Counted from the stretch's first letter, positions 26,489-37,342 are shown. The stretch is DNA of 64,000 nucleotides from Bacillus benzoevorans (GCF_014207535.1 NZ_JACHGK010000007.1:1-64000), one strand, 5' to 3'. Numbers and translations: made by a program. The notes: a model not told the origin generated them from the letters alone.

Positions 26489-27466
26489 TTATGCGTTAAT
26501 TAATAATTTTTTAAATTCTTCCGTTAATAATGGAACCACTTCAAAAAGATCACCAACAATTCCATAATCCGCAACATTAAAGATGTTCGCTTCCGGATCT
26601 TTATTGATGGCCACAATCACTTTTGAATTTGACATTCCCGCTAAGTGCTGGATAGCCCCGGAAATTCCGCATGCAATATATAAATCCGGTGTGACTACTT
26701 TACCTGTTTGGCCAATTTGCAATGAATAATCGCAATAATCTGCATCGCATGCCCCGCGTGATGCACCTACTGCACCGCCCAATACATCTGCCATTTCCTT
26801 TAATAATTTGAAACCATCCGCACTTTTTACACCGCGGCCGCCGGAAATAACGACTTTGGCTTCAGATAGGTCAACGCCTTCACTTGCTTTTCTGACTACT
26901 TCTTTAATAATAGAACGTAAATCTTTAATTGCAACAGATACAGATGATACTTCGCCAGTGCGGGACTCATCTTTTTCCAAAGGTGCGATATTGTTCGGAC
27001 GGATTGTGGCTAAAATGAAACCATCCGTAACAATTTTCTTCTCAAATGCTTTTCCGGAATAGATGGGTCTTGTAAACACAATGTTGCCGCCTGCGGCTTC
27101 CACAGTTGTGACATCGGAAACTAAACCGGAGTTCAATTTTGCTGCTAGTTTAGGAGAAACATCCTTCCCAAGTGCTGTGTGACCTAAAATAATTCCATCC
27201 GGCTTTACGACGTCCATGACAGATAGAATGGCCTGTGCGTATCCATCCGGTGTATATTGCTTCAATTTCTCGTCTTCTACGGTAATGACACGATCTGCAC
27301 CGTAATAAATCAATTCCGCAGCTAAAGCGCTTACAGACTGCCCAACTAACAGCCCGATAATTTCGCCTCCGTCTGCAATTGCCTTTGCCGCTCCAATTGC
27401 CTCAAAAGATACGTTACGCAAAGAATTATCACGAACTTCTCCCAGCACTAATATTTTTTTCGCCAT
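26489..27466 (-). CDS. etfA: Electron transfer flavoprotein alpha subunit
   Basis: This 325-residue FAD-binding subunit accepts electrons from acyl-CoA dehydrogenases. The C-terminal FAD domain has SGGRGVKS near residue 210, GQTGKVV near 255 and the SGAIQHLAGM and AINKDPEA segments near 270-295. It lies 33 bases after etfB in the same operon as the hydratase. Confidence 0.96.
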   Translation of the reverse strand: MAKKILVLGEVRDNSLRNVSFEAIGAAKAIADGGEIIGLLVGQSVSALAAELIYYGADRVITVEDEKLKQYTPDGYAQAILSVMDVVKPDGIILGHTALGKDVSPKLAAKLNSGLVSDVTTVEAAGGNIVFTRPIYSGKAFEKKIVTDGFILATIRPNNIAPLEKDESRTGEVSSVSVAIKDLRSIIKEVVRKASEGVDLSEAKVVISGGRGVKSADGFKLLKEMADVLGGAVGASRGACDADYCDYSLQIGQTGKVVTPDLYIACGISGAIQHLAGMSNSKVIVAINKDPEANIFNVADYGIVGDLFEVVPLLTEEFKKLLINA

Positions 27467-27498
27467 TGTTTCACTGCCTCCCGTTTTTTTTTATAAAG

Positions 27499-28272
27499 TT
27501 AAATCACTTTCGCCTCTGTATGAAGCAGTTGTACCAGTTCTTTTACCTGATCATTTAATTCACCGGACAGTACTCGACCCGCTTCTTTTTTAGGTGGAAG
27601 GAAAATTTCAATTGTTTTCGTTTTGGCTTCCACTTCATCCTCATCCAAATCAAGATCATCTAATTCAATTTCTTGCAAGGGTTTTTTCTTTGCCTTCATA
27701 ATTCCAGGCAATGACGGATAACGTGGTTCATTTAATCCTTGCTGCGCTGTGACAAGCAGAGGAAGGCTTGTTTCAACGACCTCAGAATCCCCTTCTACAT
27801 CGCGGACTACTGTGGCATTGTTTCCGTCAAGAACTATTTTGGTAATGGTCGTCACGTAATTAATCCCCAGCAGTTCTGCCACCCGGGGTCCGACTTGTCC
27901 TGACCCGCCATCAATCGCCACGTTTCCTGCGAGAATAATATCAGCCTGCTTATCTTTTAAATACTCAGCAATGACTTTTGCTGTGGTAGATTGATCACTG
28001 AATTCAACATCATCTTCTATATTAATTCGAACCGCTTTATCTGCTCCCATTGCTAAAGCTGTACGAATTTGCGTCTCAGATTCATCTGTACCTACCGTCA
28101 CGATGGTTACTTCCCCGCCATGGGCATCTCTGATTTGCAGTGCTTCTTCAACAGCATATTCATCGTAAGGATTAATGATATATTCCGCACCGTCTTCATT
28201 GATTTTCCCTGATGATAAACTGATTTTTTCTTCTGTATCAAATGTTCTTTTTAGTAACACAAAAATATTCAT
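27499..28272 (-). CDS. etfB: Electron transfer flavoprotein beta subunit
   Basis: This 257-residue subunit pairs with EtfA and binds AMP. It carries the NPYDEYAVEEAL start, GADKAVRI near residue 97, AGNVAIDGGSGQVGP near 120 and the recognition loop DLDLDEDEVEAK-like acidic section near 208. Order hydratase-etfB-etfA matches the fatty acid degradation operon of B. subtilis. Confidence 0.96.
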   Translation of the reverse strand: MNIFVLLKRTFDTEEKISLSSGKINEDGAEYIINPYDEYAVEEALQIRDAHGGEVTIVTVGTDESETQIRTALAMGADKAVRINIEDDVEFSDQSTTAKVIAEYLKDKQADIILAGNVAIDGGSGQVGPRVAELLGINYVTTITKIVLDGNNATVVRDVEGDSEVVETSLPLLVTAQQGLNEPRYPSLPGIMKAKKKPLQEIELDDLDLDEDEVEAKTKTIEIFLPPKKEAGRVLSGELNDQVKELVQLLHTEAKVI

Positions 28273-28411
28273 CCTTTTACCTCCCTCAAATATTTTCTAC
28301 CATTTTAATTATAAATGTATTCCGAAAATAATAATATATCTAAATTTTTTGAATTCAAAATACAGTAATAAAGTATGATCAACTATCATACTTTACACTT
28401 GGTACATCGCC

Positions 28412-29185
28412 TTACTTCCCTGAAAAAACAGCTTCTCTTTTTTCGATAAAAGCAGAAATTCCTTCAGCACTGTCCTTTGATTCGGAAATCTTGCCAAATA
28501 ATTTCGCTTCCTTCTTCACCGCTTGGTAAAATTCCTCTGTTTTTGCCTTGTTTAATAATTTGATTGCCGCACGAAGCGCAAGCGGACTTTTCTTGGCAAT
28601 ATCTTTGGCCATTGTGCTCGCATTTTCAAGCAGTTCTTCATCTTTATAGGCATGATTGGCCAATCCTAACTGAACAGCCTCTAATCCTGTAATGGGTTTG
28701 CTCGTAAACAGCATTTCTGCGGCTCTTGCTGTTCCAACATAACGCGGCAGACGCTGCGTTCCGCCAAATCCAGGAATCAAACCGAGCGATAGTTCAGGAA
28801 GACCCAGTTTTGCTCCCTCTGTTACTAAACGGAAATGACATGCCATGGCTAATTCTAAACCGCCTCCCAATGCAGCTCCATGGATCGCAGCGATGACTGG
28901 CTTGGGAAAGCTTTCAATTCTTTCAAAAAGATTTTGACCGTATTTTGCCAGCTTAGTAAATCCTTCTCCGGGTTCTGTTTCTGTAAACTCTTTAATATCT
29001 GCTCCTGCTGAAAAAAAACGCCCTTCCCCGTGAATCAGTACTACCCTGATTTCGTTATTCGCCTCAATGTCATCGAAGACTGCTGACAATTCCTGCAGTA
29101 ATTTAGACGATAAGGCATTGGCCGGTGGACTGGAAATTTGGACAACGGCAACCATGTCTTCATGAAACCAACGCAAATTTTCCAT
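28412..29185 (-). CDS. fadB: Enoyl-CoA hydratase
   Basis: This 257-residue crotonase-family enzyme hydrates enoyl-CoA in beta-oxidation. Oxyanion-hole segments FSAGADIKEF near residue 60 and IHGAALGGGLELAMACHFRL near 102, and GLIPGFGGTQRLPR near 135 with its catalytic acidic position, are present. It is first in the operon with etfB and etfA. A TGAGC palindrome lies 145 bases upstream. The fadR regulator that sits next to it in B. subtilis is missing. Confidence 0.93.
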   Translation of the reverse strand: MENLRWFHEDMVAVVQISSPPANALSSKLLQELSAVFDDIEANNEIRVVLIHGEGRFFSAGADIKEFTETEPGEGFTKLAKYGQNLFERIESFPKPVIAAIHGAALGGGLELAMACHFRLVTEGAKLGLPELSLGLIPGFGGTQRLPRYVGTARAAEMLFTSKPITGLEAVQLGLANHAYKDEELLENASTMAKDIAKKSPLALRAAIKLLNKAKTEEFYQAVKKEAKLFGKISESKDSAEGISAFIEKREAVFSGK

Positions 29186-29329
29186 ATGGATTTCCTCCTA
29201 AATTATAATTACTTTCATATTTTTAATGTTATTCTCTATTGTTCTGCATTTTCCTCCATTTTTTTAATTTTTCTGATAAGTTTTTGAAAAATAATATTTT
29301 GTACCCACCAAACTGGATCGATCGTTACA

Positions 29330-29343
29330 TGAGCATGTGCTCA
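29330..29343. promoter_or_regulatory. TGAGC-N4-GCTCA palindrome upstream of fadB
   Basis: A perfect 14-base palindrome (TGAGCATGTGCTCA) lies between lcfA and fadB, upstream of the fadB-etfBA genes. It differs from the TGAATGA...TCATTCA form of the B. subtilis FadR box. Confidence 0.45.
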
Positions 29344-29354
29344 GTTTTAATTTT

Positions 29355-29392
29355 AAAAAAACTGACTCATGGAAAATAGCGAGTCAGTCAGC
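29355..29392 (-). terminator. Terminator of lcfA
   Basis: An 8-bp perfect stem (29361-29368 with 29381-29388) is followed on the minus strand by a seven-base T-run. It ends the lcfA message, so fadB needs its own promoter. Confidence 0.8.
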
Positions 29393-29401
29393 AATTTCTC
29401 T

Positions 29402-31093
29402 TCAGTCTTTTTCTTGATTGCCGTGGCGGTTCTCCTCTTCGACGAGGGCTCTGCGCAAGATCTTTCCTACGGCCGTCTTTGGCAGTTCCAGGCGAAACTC
29501 GTATTTGCGCGGAACCTTATATGCAGCCAGATTTTTTCGAGAAAACTCATTCAGTTCCGCTTCCGTTACATTAGAACCTTCCTTTAAAACGATATAGGCT
29601 TTTACCGTTTCCCCGCGGTACGGATCCGGAACTCCAGCTACAACCGCTTCCTTAACAGCCGGATGCTCATAAAGAACCTCTTCGATTTCACGGGGATAAA
29701 CATTAAACCCGCCGGCAATGATCATGTCTTTTTTACGATCAACCATATAAAAATAGCCTTGCTGATCCATATAGCCAAGATCACCTGTTAAGAGCCAGCC
29801 ATCCTTAAAGGTTTGCTTTGTTTCATCCGCTCGCTCCCAATAGCCTTTCATCACTTGCGGACCTTTAACAGCCATCTCCCCCATTTCGCCGGGGGGCAGG
29901 ATTTCACCGGTTTCCAGAGAAAAAATAGCCGCATCTGTATCAGGCAGCGGTACACCGATACTCCCTTTTACCTGCGGATGGTCCCAAAGGAAATTCACAT
30001 GGGTAATCGGCGAGGCTTCCGTTAACCCATAGCCTTCAACAAGTTTTCCACCGGTTGTTTTCTCAAACTTCTCCTGTACCTCTAAAGGCAGCGGAGCGGA
30101 ACCACACAAACATGAATCGATCGAGGAAAGATCGTATTTCTGCACATCCGGATCATTTAACAGTCCGATATAAATGGTAGGAGCCCCGGGGAATAAGGTA
30201 GGGCGCTGTTTATGGATGGTCTTCAACGTCGTCTTCACATCAAATTTCGGCAGCAGCACCATTTTATACGCCTGCATCACCGCTAAAATCAGGATGGTTG
30301 TCACCCCATAAACATGAAAAAACGGAATAACTCCCAGCACGATTTCTTCTCCGCGTCTGTATCTGTACAGCCAGGCTGTGCACATCGATGTATTCACGAC
30401 AAGATTTTTATGGGTCAGCATCACTCCTTTTGGAAAGCCGGTGGTGCCTCCTGTATATTGCAGCAGTGCAATATCCTCTTCTTGATTTTGCTCATATTCA
30501 ATTAGCGTTCTTTTTGGCTGTTTTAAGATTTCCGTAAATAAGTGACAAAAGCCCTCATGCTGGACCTTTACCACGATGCCGTATTGTTTTTTTTGGATAA
30601 ATGGATAGAAGATGTCTTTTGGGAAGGGGAGAAAATCTTTAATAGCGGTTATAATGATATGCTGTAAGTCTGTATGATCCTTTATCTTCGTTACTCTTGG
30701 ATATAAAATGTCAAGGGTGATGATACCTTTTGCCCGCGAATCCTTCATCTGATATTCTAATTCCCGTTCCGTGTATAGAGGATTTGTTTGGACCACGATT
30801 CCTCCTGCCATGAGGATTCCATAAAAGCTGATAACTGCCTGAGGGGTATTCGGAAGCATGACAGCCACCCGATCCCCTTTCACGATTCCAATACTTTGCA
30901 AGTATCCTGCCAGCTTTTCAGCTGCTTCATATAAATATCGAAAGGTCAATTCCTTTCCTAAAAAATGGATGGCTGGTTTATCTGGAAACTCTGCTGCTGT
31001 TTTGCGTAAAAAATGATGCAGCAGCGTCTCAGGATAGTCTAATCCATGGGGGATATCTTCAGGATATAGGTTATGCCATAGTTTTTGATCCAT
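29402..31093 (-). CDS. lcfA: Long-chain fatty acid-CoA ligase
   Basis: This 563-residue AMP-forming enzyme activates fatty acids for beta-oxidation. The adenylate-forming signature YTGGTTGFPKGVMLTH lies near residue 200, GYGLTEASP near 335, the TGDLGYMD hinge near 430 and the catalytic lysine in KTAVGKILRR near the end. ATG 31093 is chosen because AGGAGGAG lies just upstream. In B. subtilis lcfA, fadR and fadB are adjacent; here 230 bases with a terminator replace fadR. Confidence 0.94.
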   Translation of the reverse strand: MDQKLWHNLYPEDIPHGLDYPETLLHHFLRKTAAEFPDKPAIHFLGKELTFRYLYEAAEKLAGYLQSIGIVKGDRVAVMLPNTPQAVISFYGILMAGGIVVQTNPLYTERELEYQMKDSRAKGIITLDILYPRVTKIKDHTDLQHIIITAIKDFLPFPKDIFYPFIQKKQYGIVVKVQHEGFCHLFTEILKQPKRTLIEYEQNQEEDIALLQYTGGTTGFPKGVMLTHKNLVVNTSMCTAWLYRYRRGEEIVLGVIPFFHVYGVTTILILAVMQAYKMVLLPKFDVKTTLKTIHKQRPTLFPGAPTIYIGLLNDPDVQKYDLSSIDSCLCGSAPLPLEVQEKFEKTTGGKLVEGYGLTEASPITHVNFLWDHPQVKGSIGVPLPDTDAAIFSLETGEILPPGEMGEMAVKGPQVMKGYWERADETKQTFKDGWLLTGDLGYMDQQGYFYMVDRKKDMIIAGGFNVYPREIEEVLYEHPAVKEAVVAGVPDPYRGETVKAYIVLKEGSNVTEAELNEFSRKNLAAYKVPRKYEFRLELPKTAVGKILRRALVEEENRHGNQEKD

Positions 31094-31200
31094 CGTGAAC
31101 TCCTCCTTTAACATGGCCAAGAGTTTCAAGCGATCATCTTATTCTATTGTATTCCCCCTTGCAACATGAATAGAACTATCTTAATTCACTCAGAAGACGG

Positions 31201-32157
31201 TTATTTTCGCCGCAGGATATTAAAGGCCTTGTCTGTATTGGCAAAATGCAACTTCACATATGCCGGCAGCACCTCTTTGCCTTTTTCCTTAATTAAGCGG
31301 GCACAGGCTGCATCCACCTGCGCTCCTGCTCCCTTTGGAATTTTAAACCCAGCTTGTACACTTAGTTTTTCAAAATGCTGCACAAAGGCATATCTGGCGA
31401 TAATGGATGCGGCTGCCACAGCGGTATGGATTCCTTCTGCTTTCGTGCTGAAACAAACATTTTCTCTTTGAATATTTTTTTGCCCCTTTAAATATCCGTA
31501 ATAGATTTCCTCTTTCGCAAATTGGTCAATCAAAATCGCTTCCGGCTTTTCAGGTGCTATTTTTTTTAATAGATGCAGGATAGCCTGATTATGAAGGAGT
31601 GCCTTCATTTTCCCCTGTGACATGCCTGTTTTCTGCATGGAATTATATTTTTCATTAGGCAGCACTAAGAGGCTGTAGGGGATAATCTTTATGATCTGCT
31701 TCGCAATCGCGGAAATTTTTTCATCGTTCAAATTTTTCGAGTCCTGCACACCAAGTTCATGCAGAAGCGGGATCTCTTCTTTTTTTACATAGGCGGCACA
31801 AACTGTAATCGGACCAAAAAAATCCCCTGTTCCCACCTCATCAGATCCGATAACAGACAGACTGCTGATATTAGCAGGAAGACCTGCACCTGGCCGCTTT
31901 TCGACTGCTTTTGTTTTCCGGGCTGCTGTGGAATTCGAATTCTGTTTAACGCCGGGTGCCCCCCATCTTCTTGCTTCCTCCTGACAGCCAGCACCTTGAA
32001 AAAGCACTTTACCAGAACGGTAAGCAGTAATGGTGCAATGATTTGTCTTTGCCGTAAAAACCCCGCCCTGCGGTGTTTTTCCTGTTAAATTGGAATCATA
32101 ATACTCCTTCATTTTCGCTATTTCCTGGGCATTTTTCTGTAGTACAACCTGGTTCAA
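31201..32157 (-). CDS. rnhC: Ribonuclease HIII
   Basis: This enzyme removes RNA from RNA-DNA hybrids. The N-terminal TBP-like binding domain (to about residue 70) precedes the nuclease with GSDEVGTGDFFGP near residue 92, the LIDQFAKEEIYY segment and the AAASIIARYAF segment holding later acidic and basic residues. TTG 32157 is preferred: GAAGGAG lies 8 bases upstream and the start then aligns with Geobacillus RNase HIII. It is divergent from zapA. Confidence 0.93.
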   Translation of the reverse strand: MNQVVLQKNAQEIAKMKEYYDSNLTGKTPQGGVFTAKTNHCTITAYRSGKVLFQGAGCQEEARRWGAPGVKQNSNSTAARKTKAVEKRPGAGLPANISSLSVIGSDEVGTGDFFGPITVCAAYVKKEEIPLLHELGVQDSKNLNDEKISAIAKQIIKIIPYSLLVLPNEKYNSMQKTGMSQGKMKALLHNQAILHLLKKIAPEKPEAILIDQFAKEEIYYGYLKGQKNIQRENVCFSTKAEGIHTAVAAASIIARYAFVQHFEKLSVQAGFKIPKGAGAQVDAACARLIKEKGKEVLPAYVKLHFANTDKAFNILRRK

Positions 32158-32266
32158 ATGTTTCACTCCTTCTATTTTGACTATATTTGACATCCTTCTA
32201 CTTTAAATTTATTCAGGTTTCATGTTATGATTATGTTTAGGATTCTTTTGAATGGAGGCATGCAGC

Positions 32267-32518
32267 TTGTCACAAACGGAAAAAACCCGCATTACGGTTG
32301 AAATATACGGAAATCAGTATATTATAGTTGGCTCAGAAAGTGCCAGCCATATTCGGCATGTGGCTTTAATGGTCGATGAAAAAATGCGAGAAATTCACTC
32401 AAAGAATCCTGCACTCGATACCACTAAACTGGCTGTCTTAACAGCCATTAATGCCGTTAACGATTATGTAAAAATAAAAGAACGGCTTGAAGAGCTTGAA
32501 AAAGAAGTACATAAGTAA
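32267..32518 (+). CDS. zapA: Cell division protein ZapA
   Basis: This 83-residue FtsZ-ring stabiliser has an N-terminal beta unit ([18 protein letters not shown]) and a C-terminal coiled coil ([17 protein letters not shown]). TTG 32267 is preferred because GGAGG lies 10 bases upstream and the start then fits B. subtilis ZapA. cvpA follows by 15 bases. Confidence 0.9.
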   Translation: MSQTEKTRITVEIYGNQYIIVGSESASHIRHVALMVDEKMREIHSKNPALDTTKLAVLTAINAVNDYVKIKERLEELEKEVHK

Positions 32519-32533
32519 AGGACTGATACAGTT

Positions 32534-33079
32534 ATGCTCGATCTCGCTGTATGGATCGTTTTAGGTTTTGGATTTTTTATAGGTTTAAAGCGAGGATTTA
32601 TCCGGCAGCTGATCCATCTAACTGGTTTTTTTCTTGCTTCTTTCGCTGCTTTTCACTACCACGAACAGCTTGCACCGAAACTCACAATGTGGATCCCATA
32701 TCCTGTATCAAGTACTGATTCCACCTTTTCATTACTCTTTAACGATGCTAATTTGGAAGAAGTTTATTATCGCGCCATCGCCTTTGTCGTGATTTTTTTT
32801 GCTGTGAACATCCTGCTTCATATTATCGGCAATATGCTGAATTTTCTCGCCAAAATTCCGGTAATCAAGCAGTTGAATGTATGGGCAGGAGGTATTTTGG
32901 GATTTATAGAAGTCTATTTTATCATGTTTATCCTATTATTAATAGCCGCGCTCCTGCCGCTTGAAGCTGTGCAAACCAGTTTATCAGACTCCTCCATGGC
33001 AGAAATGATGCTGAAGCATACACCATTTTTGTCACAGCTGATTGGGGATCTGTGGATAAATCAGCCGGAAACGCTATAA
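32534..33079 (+). CDS. yshB: CvpA family membrane protein
   Basis: This 181-residue protein has four hydrophobic segments (about residues 2-35, 70-100, 110-140 with a final amphipathic tail) and the CvpA pattern GFFIGLKRGFIRQL at the start. Relatives act in colicin V production in E. coli and cell surface functions; the role in Bacillus is unknown. It follows zapA as in B. subtilis. Confidence 0.88.
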   Translation: MLDLAVWIVLGFGFFIGLKRGFIRQLIHLTGFFLASFAAFHYHEQLAPKLTMWIPYPVSSTDSTFSLLFNDANLEEVYYRAIAFVVIFFAVNILLHIIGNMLNFLAKIPVIKQLNVWAGGILGFIEVYFIMFILLLIAALLPLEAVQTSLSDSSMAEMMLKHTPFLSQLIGDLWINQPETL

Positions 33080-33179
33080 CTTCTCTTTAACAGAGAAGTT
33101 TTCTTTTTAAGGGAGAATACTAATAAAAATTAAATAAACTTTTTCATAAAAAGAATGCTGCTAAGCAGGTGAATACAAA

Positions 33180-34895
33180 ATGATCAATAAAAAAGATGTC
33201 ATTCGATTATTAGAAACGATTGCTGTCTATATGGAATTAAAGGGTGAAAACTCCTTTAAAACAGCTGCTTTTAGAAAAGCAGCGCAAAGCTTGGAATTAA
33301 GTGAAAGTCCGTGGGAAGAATTAACTGATTTGACTTCTTTGCCAGGGATTGGAAAAGGAACAGCTGCGGTCATTGAAGAGTACAGACAGGAAGGCAAATC
33401 CTCCCTTCTGAAGGAACTTCAAGAGGATGTTCCAAAAGGACTGATTCCACTGCTGCAATTACCTGGACTGGGAAGCAAGAAAATATCACGGCTGTACAAA
33501 GAGCTTGGGATAGAAAATGCCAAAGATCTTGAAACAGCCTGCCGGAATCATCAGGTGCAGACGTTAAGCGGATTTGGCAAGAAAACAGAGGAAAAACTCC
33601 TCCAGTCTTTGCTTGCGGCAGGCGGCAGACCTGAACGGCTTCCGCTCGCCTATATGCTTTCGGTTGCAGAAAAAATTGAAAAGGCTTTAACCTCAATGGA
33701 GCATATAGAGCAATTTTCCCGGGCCGGGAGTCTGCGGAGGATGAGGGAAACAGTTAAGGATTTGGACTTTATCATTGCGACGGAAGAGCCGATCCTCGTG
33801 AAAGAGCAGCTGTTAACCATTGCCGAGGTAAAAGAGGTGATTGCCGCCGGGGATACAAAGGTATCAATTGTTCTCGACCTGGATTATGATGTTTCGATTG
33901 ATTTCCGCCTTGTACAGCCGGAGGAATTCGCCACGACGCTGCATCATTTTACCGGTTCTAAGGAACATAATGTCCGGATGCGCCAGCTGGCGAAGACAAG
34001 AGGCGAAAAAATCAGTGAATACGGGGTTGAAAATAACGATCAAGGCACGGTGCTGACCTTTGCTTCAGAAAGGGAATTTTATGCTCACTTTGATCTGCCA
34101 TACATCCCTCCTGAACTGAGAGAAGATGGGTCTGAGGTTGAACACTATTATGAGGACTACGGGTTAATTTCGCTTGACGACATAAAGGGCGATCTCCATA
34201 TGCATACAACCTGGAGTGATGGGGCACATTCGCTTGAGGAAATGGCGCAAGCCTGCCGCAATAGAGGGTATCAGTATATGGCGGTAACCGATCATTCTCA
34301 GTATTTAAAAGTCGCCAACGGATTGACGATTGAGCGCTTAAAAAAACAGCGGGAAGAAATTAACAGGCTGAACGCGAAATTTGCTGATTTTACCATCCTC
34401 TCCGGAATTGAAATGGACATTTTGCCGGATGGCACTCTTGATTTCAGCGATGAAATTCTGACTGAAATGGATATCGTCATTGCTTCGATCCATTCTTCTT
34501 TTTCCCAGCCAAAGGAAAAAATAATGGAACGTTTAAAAACAGCCCTGTATAATGCCAATGTAGACATTATTGCCCATCCGACAGGAAGACTGATTGGGAA
34601 ACGGAATGGATATGAGGTTGATATGGACCTGCTTATCGAACTCGCAAAGGAAACCAATACGGTCTTAGAGTTAAACGCGAATCCAAACCGCCTTGACTTA
34701 TCTGCAGCCAATATCAAGAAAGCTCAGGATGCGGGAGTTAAATTGGCGATTAATACTGATGCGCATCGATTGGAAACATTGAATCATATGTCTATTGGTG
34801 TTTCAAGTGCCAAAAAAGGCTGGATTAAAAAAGCCAGCGTGATCAATACTTGGAAAAAAGAAGAATTACTCACTTTTTTACGTGAACGCCAATAA
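33180..34895 (+). CDS. polX: DNA polymerase X with PHP exonuclease domain
   Basis: This 571-residue repair polymerase has two helix-hairpin-helix units (SLPGIGKGTAAVIEE near 55, QLPGLGSKKISRLY near 97), a family X palm with acidic residues in KDLDFIIAT and YDVSIDFRLV near 195-240, and a PHP exonuclease domain starting DLHMHTTWSDG near 340 with DHSQ, HSSF and NTDAH metal ligands. The gene lies between cvpA and mutS2 in the usual order. Confidence 0.95.
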   Translation: MINKKDVIRLLETIAVYMELKGENSFKTAAFRKAAQSLELSESPWEELTDLTSLPGIGKGTAAVIEEYRQEGKSSLLKELQEDVPKGLIPLLQLPGLGSKKISRLYKELGIENAKDLETACRNHQVQTLSGFGKKTEEKLLQSLLAAGGRPERLPLAYMLSVAEKIEKALTSMEHIEQFSRAGSLRRMRETVKDLDFIIATEEPILVKEQLLTIAEVKEVIAAGDTKVSIVLDLDYDVSIDFRLVQPEEFATTLHHFTGSKEHNVRMRQLAKTRGEKISEYGVENNDQGTVLTFASEREFYAHFDLPYIPPELREDGSEVEHYYEDYGLISLDDIKGDLHMHTTWSDGAHSLEEMAQACRNRGYQYMAVTDHSQYLKVANGLTIERLKKQREEINRLNAKFADFTILSGIEMDILPDGTLDFSDEILTEMDIVIASIHSSFSQPKEKIMERLKTALYNANVDIIAHPTGRLIGKRNGYEVDMDLLIELAKETNTVLELNANPNRLDLSAANIKKAQDAGVKLAINTDAHRLETLNHMSIGVSSAKKGWIKKASVINTWKKEELLTFLRERQ

Positions 34896-34967
34896 AGTGA
34901 AACTTCCAGTTTCAGGCGCCGAATGGCTGGCGCCTTCTACTTCTATTTTAGGGAGGAACATATCTCC

Positions 34968-37325
34968 ATGCAGCAAAAGGTTTTTAAGGTATTGGAATTT
35001 GATAAAGTGAAAGAACAGCTTCTTGAACATGTTTCATCTACATTGGGGAGGGAACTAGCGGAAAAGTTAGCCCCTTCTACTGATTTTGCTGAAGTCGTGC
35101 AAAGTCAGGAAGAAACGGATGAAGCGGTTAAAGTATTGCGCTTAAAAGGAAATGTACCGCTTGGCGGTATTTTCGATATCCGCCCCGATATTAAACGGGC
35201 GGTGATTGGCGGCAGCTTAAGCCCGCATGAATTAATGCATGTAGCCAGCACGGTTCATGCCAGCCGGACGATGAAACGGTTTATTGAGGATTTCGCCCAA
35301 GAGCATGATGCATTGCCAAATCTTGAGCAGGAAGCAGAGAAAATAATCGTTCTGGCCGAGCTGGAACAATCAATTAAAAACGCCGTTGATGACAATGGCG
35401 AAGTGCTCGACAGTGCCAGTGAAACATTGCGGCAACTAAGGAATCAAATCAGGACAAAGGAAGCACGAGTGCGGGAAAGACTGGAAAGTATGATCCGCTC
35501 CTCGAATGCACAAAAAATGCTCTCTGACGCCATTGTTACGATTCGGAATGACCGCTTTGTTATCCCGGTAAAACAGGAATATAGAGGTCATTATGGCGGT
35601 ATTGTCCATGATCAAAGTTCATCCGGTCAAACATTATTTATCGAGCCCGCGTCCATTGTCCAGCTTAATAATGAGTTACAGGGTATCCGGATCAAGGAAC
35701 AGCAGGAAATTGAGCGGATCCTCATTCTGCTTTCCGCACAAACGGCTGAACATAGCATTGAACTTGAGATCATTACCAAGGTGCTTGGCCATATTGATTT
35801 TCTCTTTGCCAAGGCACGCTATTGTCACAAAATTAAAGCTTCTAAGCCGACGATGAATGATGAAGGCAGAATTTCTTTAATAAAGGCCAGACACCCATTA
35901 ATTCCCATTGATGAAGTAGTAGCCAATGATATTGTCATCGGCAAGGATTTTTCCACGATTGTGATAACTGGACCGAATACCGGCGGTAAAACGGTCACAT
36001 TGAAAACAGTCGGTCTTTGCACGTTAATGGCGCAATCCGGCTTGCAAATCCCTGCCCTCGATGGTTCGGAAATGGCTGTATTTGATGCGGTCTATGCTGA
36101 TATTGGCGACGAGCAGTCCATTGAACAAAGCTTAAGTACCTTTTCTTCCCATATGGTCAATATTGTCGATATCCTCGGCAGGGCGGATTATAACAGCCTC
36201 GTTTTATTCGATGAGCTGGGTGCCGGCACAGATCCGCAGGAAGGTGCCGCTTTAGCCATATCCATTCTAGATGAGGTCAACCGGCGCGGATCAAGGGTCA
36301 TTGCGACTACACATTATCCTGAGTTAAAAGCATATGGTTATAACAGAGAAGGAGTCGTTAATGCCAGCGTCGAATTTGATGTTGAGACATTAAGTCCGAC
36401 ATATCGCTTATTGATCGGGGTTCCTGGGCGAAGCAATGCCTTTGAAATTTCCAAACGGCTTGGGTTAAATGAACGGATTATTGATATGGCCCGAACATTC
36501 GTTAGCGCGGACAGCCATCAGGTTGAAAATATGATTGCATCGCTTGAAGAAAGCAAACGTCAAGCAGAAAATGAACTGCAGGAAGCACATGATGTATTGA
36601 AAAATGCGGAAATGCTGCAAAAGGATTTACAGAAACAAATGGTCGAGTACTATGATAAGAGAGACTCGCTCTATGATAAAGCTTCAGATGAAGCCCGCGA
36701 AATTATTGAAAAAGCACAACGGGAAGCAAATGCGATCATTCATGATTTACGAAAAATGCGTGCTGAAAAACAAACAGAAATTAAAGAACATGAACTGATT
36801 GAAGCGCAAAAAAAATTAACAGAAGCAGCACCAAAAGAAAAGAAAGCCAAATCATCAGCATTGCGTAAAACCAATAAACATGAGTTTCACCCTGGGGATG
36901 AAGTCAAGGTGTTAAGTTTTGATCAGAAAGGTCATTTGCTCAAGAAGGTTTCTTCTGATTCATGGGAAGTGCAGATCGGAATCATGAAAATGAAAGTGTT
37001 AGTAGGCGACCTTGAATATATCCAGACCCCTAAAGCAGTCGAACAACGAACCATTGCCACCGTGAAAGGAAGGGATTTCCATGTCAGTCTGGAATTAGAT
37101 TTACGCGGTGAAAGGTATGAGAATGCTCTAGCAAGAGTGGAAAAGTACATTGATGATGCCCTGCTCGCCGGATATCCCCGCGTATCCATTATCCATGGGA
37201 AAGGAACCGGTGCCTTAAGGCAGGGAGTACAGGAATATTTGCGAAACCACCGGGCCGTCAAGCATATTCGTTTCGGAGATCATAGTGAAGGCGGTATTGG
37301 GGTTACGATAGTCGAGTTTAAATAA
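34968..37325 (+). CDS. mutS2: MutS2 ribosome rescue/recombination ATPase
   Basis: This is a 785-residue protein, the same length as in B. subtilis. The core and lever helices are followed by the ATPase with GPNTGGKT near residue 332, [10 protein letters not shown] near 410 and THYPELK near 447, a long coiled coil, a KOW-like basic section near 640 and a C-terminal Smr nuclease domain with LDLRGERYE and [11 protein letters not shown]. In Bacillus it acts on collided ribosomes and in recombination. ATG 34968 follows GGGAGG. Confidence 0.96.
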   Translation: MQQKVFKVLEFDKVKEQLLEHVSSTLGRELAEKLAPSTDFAEVVQSQEETDEAVKVLRLKGNVPLGGIFDIRPDIKRAVIGGSLSPHELMHVASTVHASRTMKRFIEDFAQEHDALPNLEQEAEKIIVLAELEQSIKNAVDDNGEVLDSASETLRQLRNQIRTKEARVRERLESMIRSSNAQKMLSDAIVTIRNDRFVIPVKQEYRGHYGGIVHDQSSSGQTLFIEPASIVQLNNELQGIRIKEQQEIERILILLSAQTAEHSIELEIITKVLGHIDFLFAKARYCHKIKASKPTMNDEGRISLIKARHPLIPIDEVVANDIVIGKDFSTIVITGPNTGGKTVTLKTVGLCTLMAQSGLQIPALDGSEMAVFDAVYADIGDEQSIEQSLSTFSSHMVNIVDILGRADYNSLVLFDELGAGTDPQEGAALAISILDEVNRRGSRVIATTHYPELKAYGYNREGVVNASVEFDVETLSPTYRLLIGVPGRSNAFEISKRLGLNERIIDMARTFVSADSHQVENMIASLEESKRQAENELQEAHDVLKNAEMLQKDLQKQMVEYYDKRDSLYDKASDEAREIIEKAQREANAIIHDLRKMRAEKQTEIKEHELIEAQKKLTEAAPKEKKAKSSALRKTNKHEFHPGDEVKVLSFDQKGHLLKKVSSDSWEVQIGIMKMKVLVGDLEYIQTPKAVEQRTIATVKGRDFHVSLELDLRGERYENALARVEKYIDDALLAGYPRVSIIHGKGTGALRQGVQEYLRNHRAVKHIRFGDHSEGGIGVTIVEFK

Positions 37326-37342
37326 AAGAAGGTGTGTCTTAA

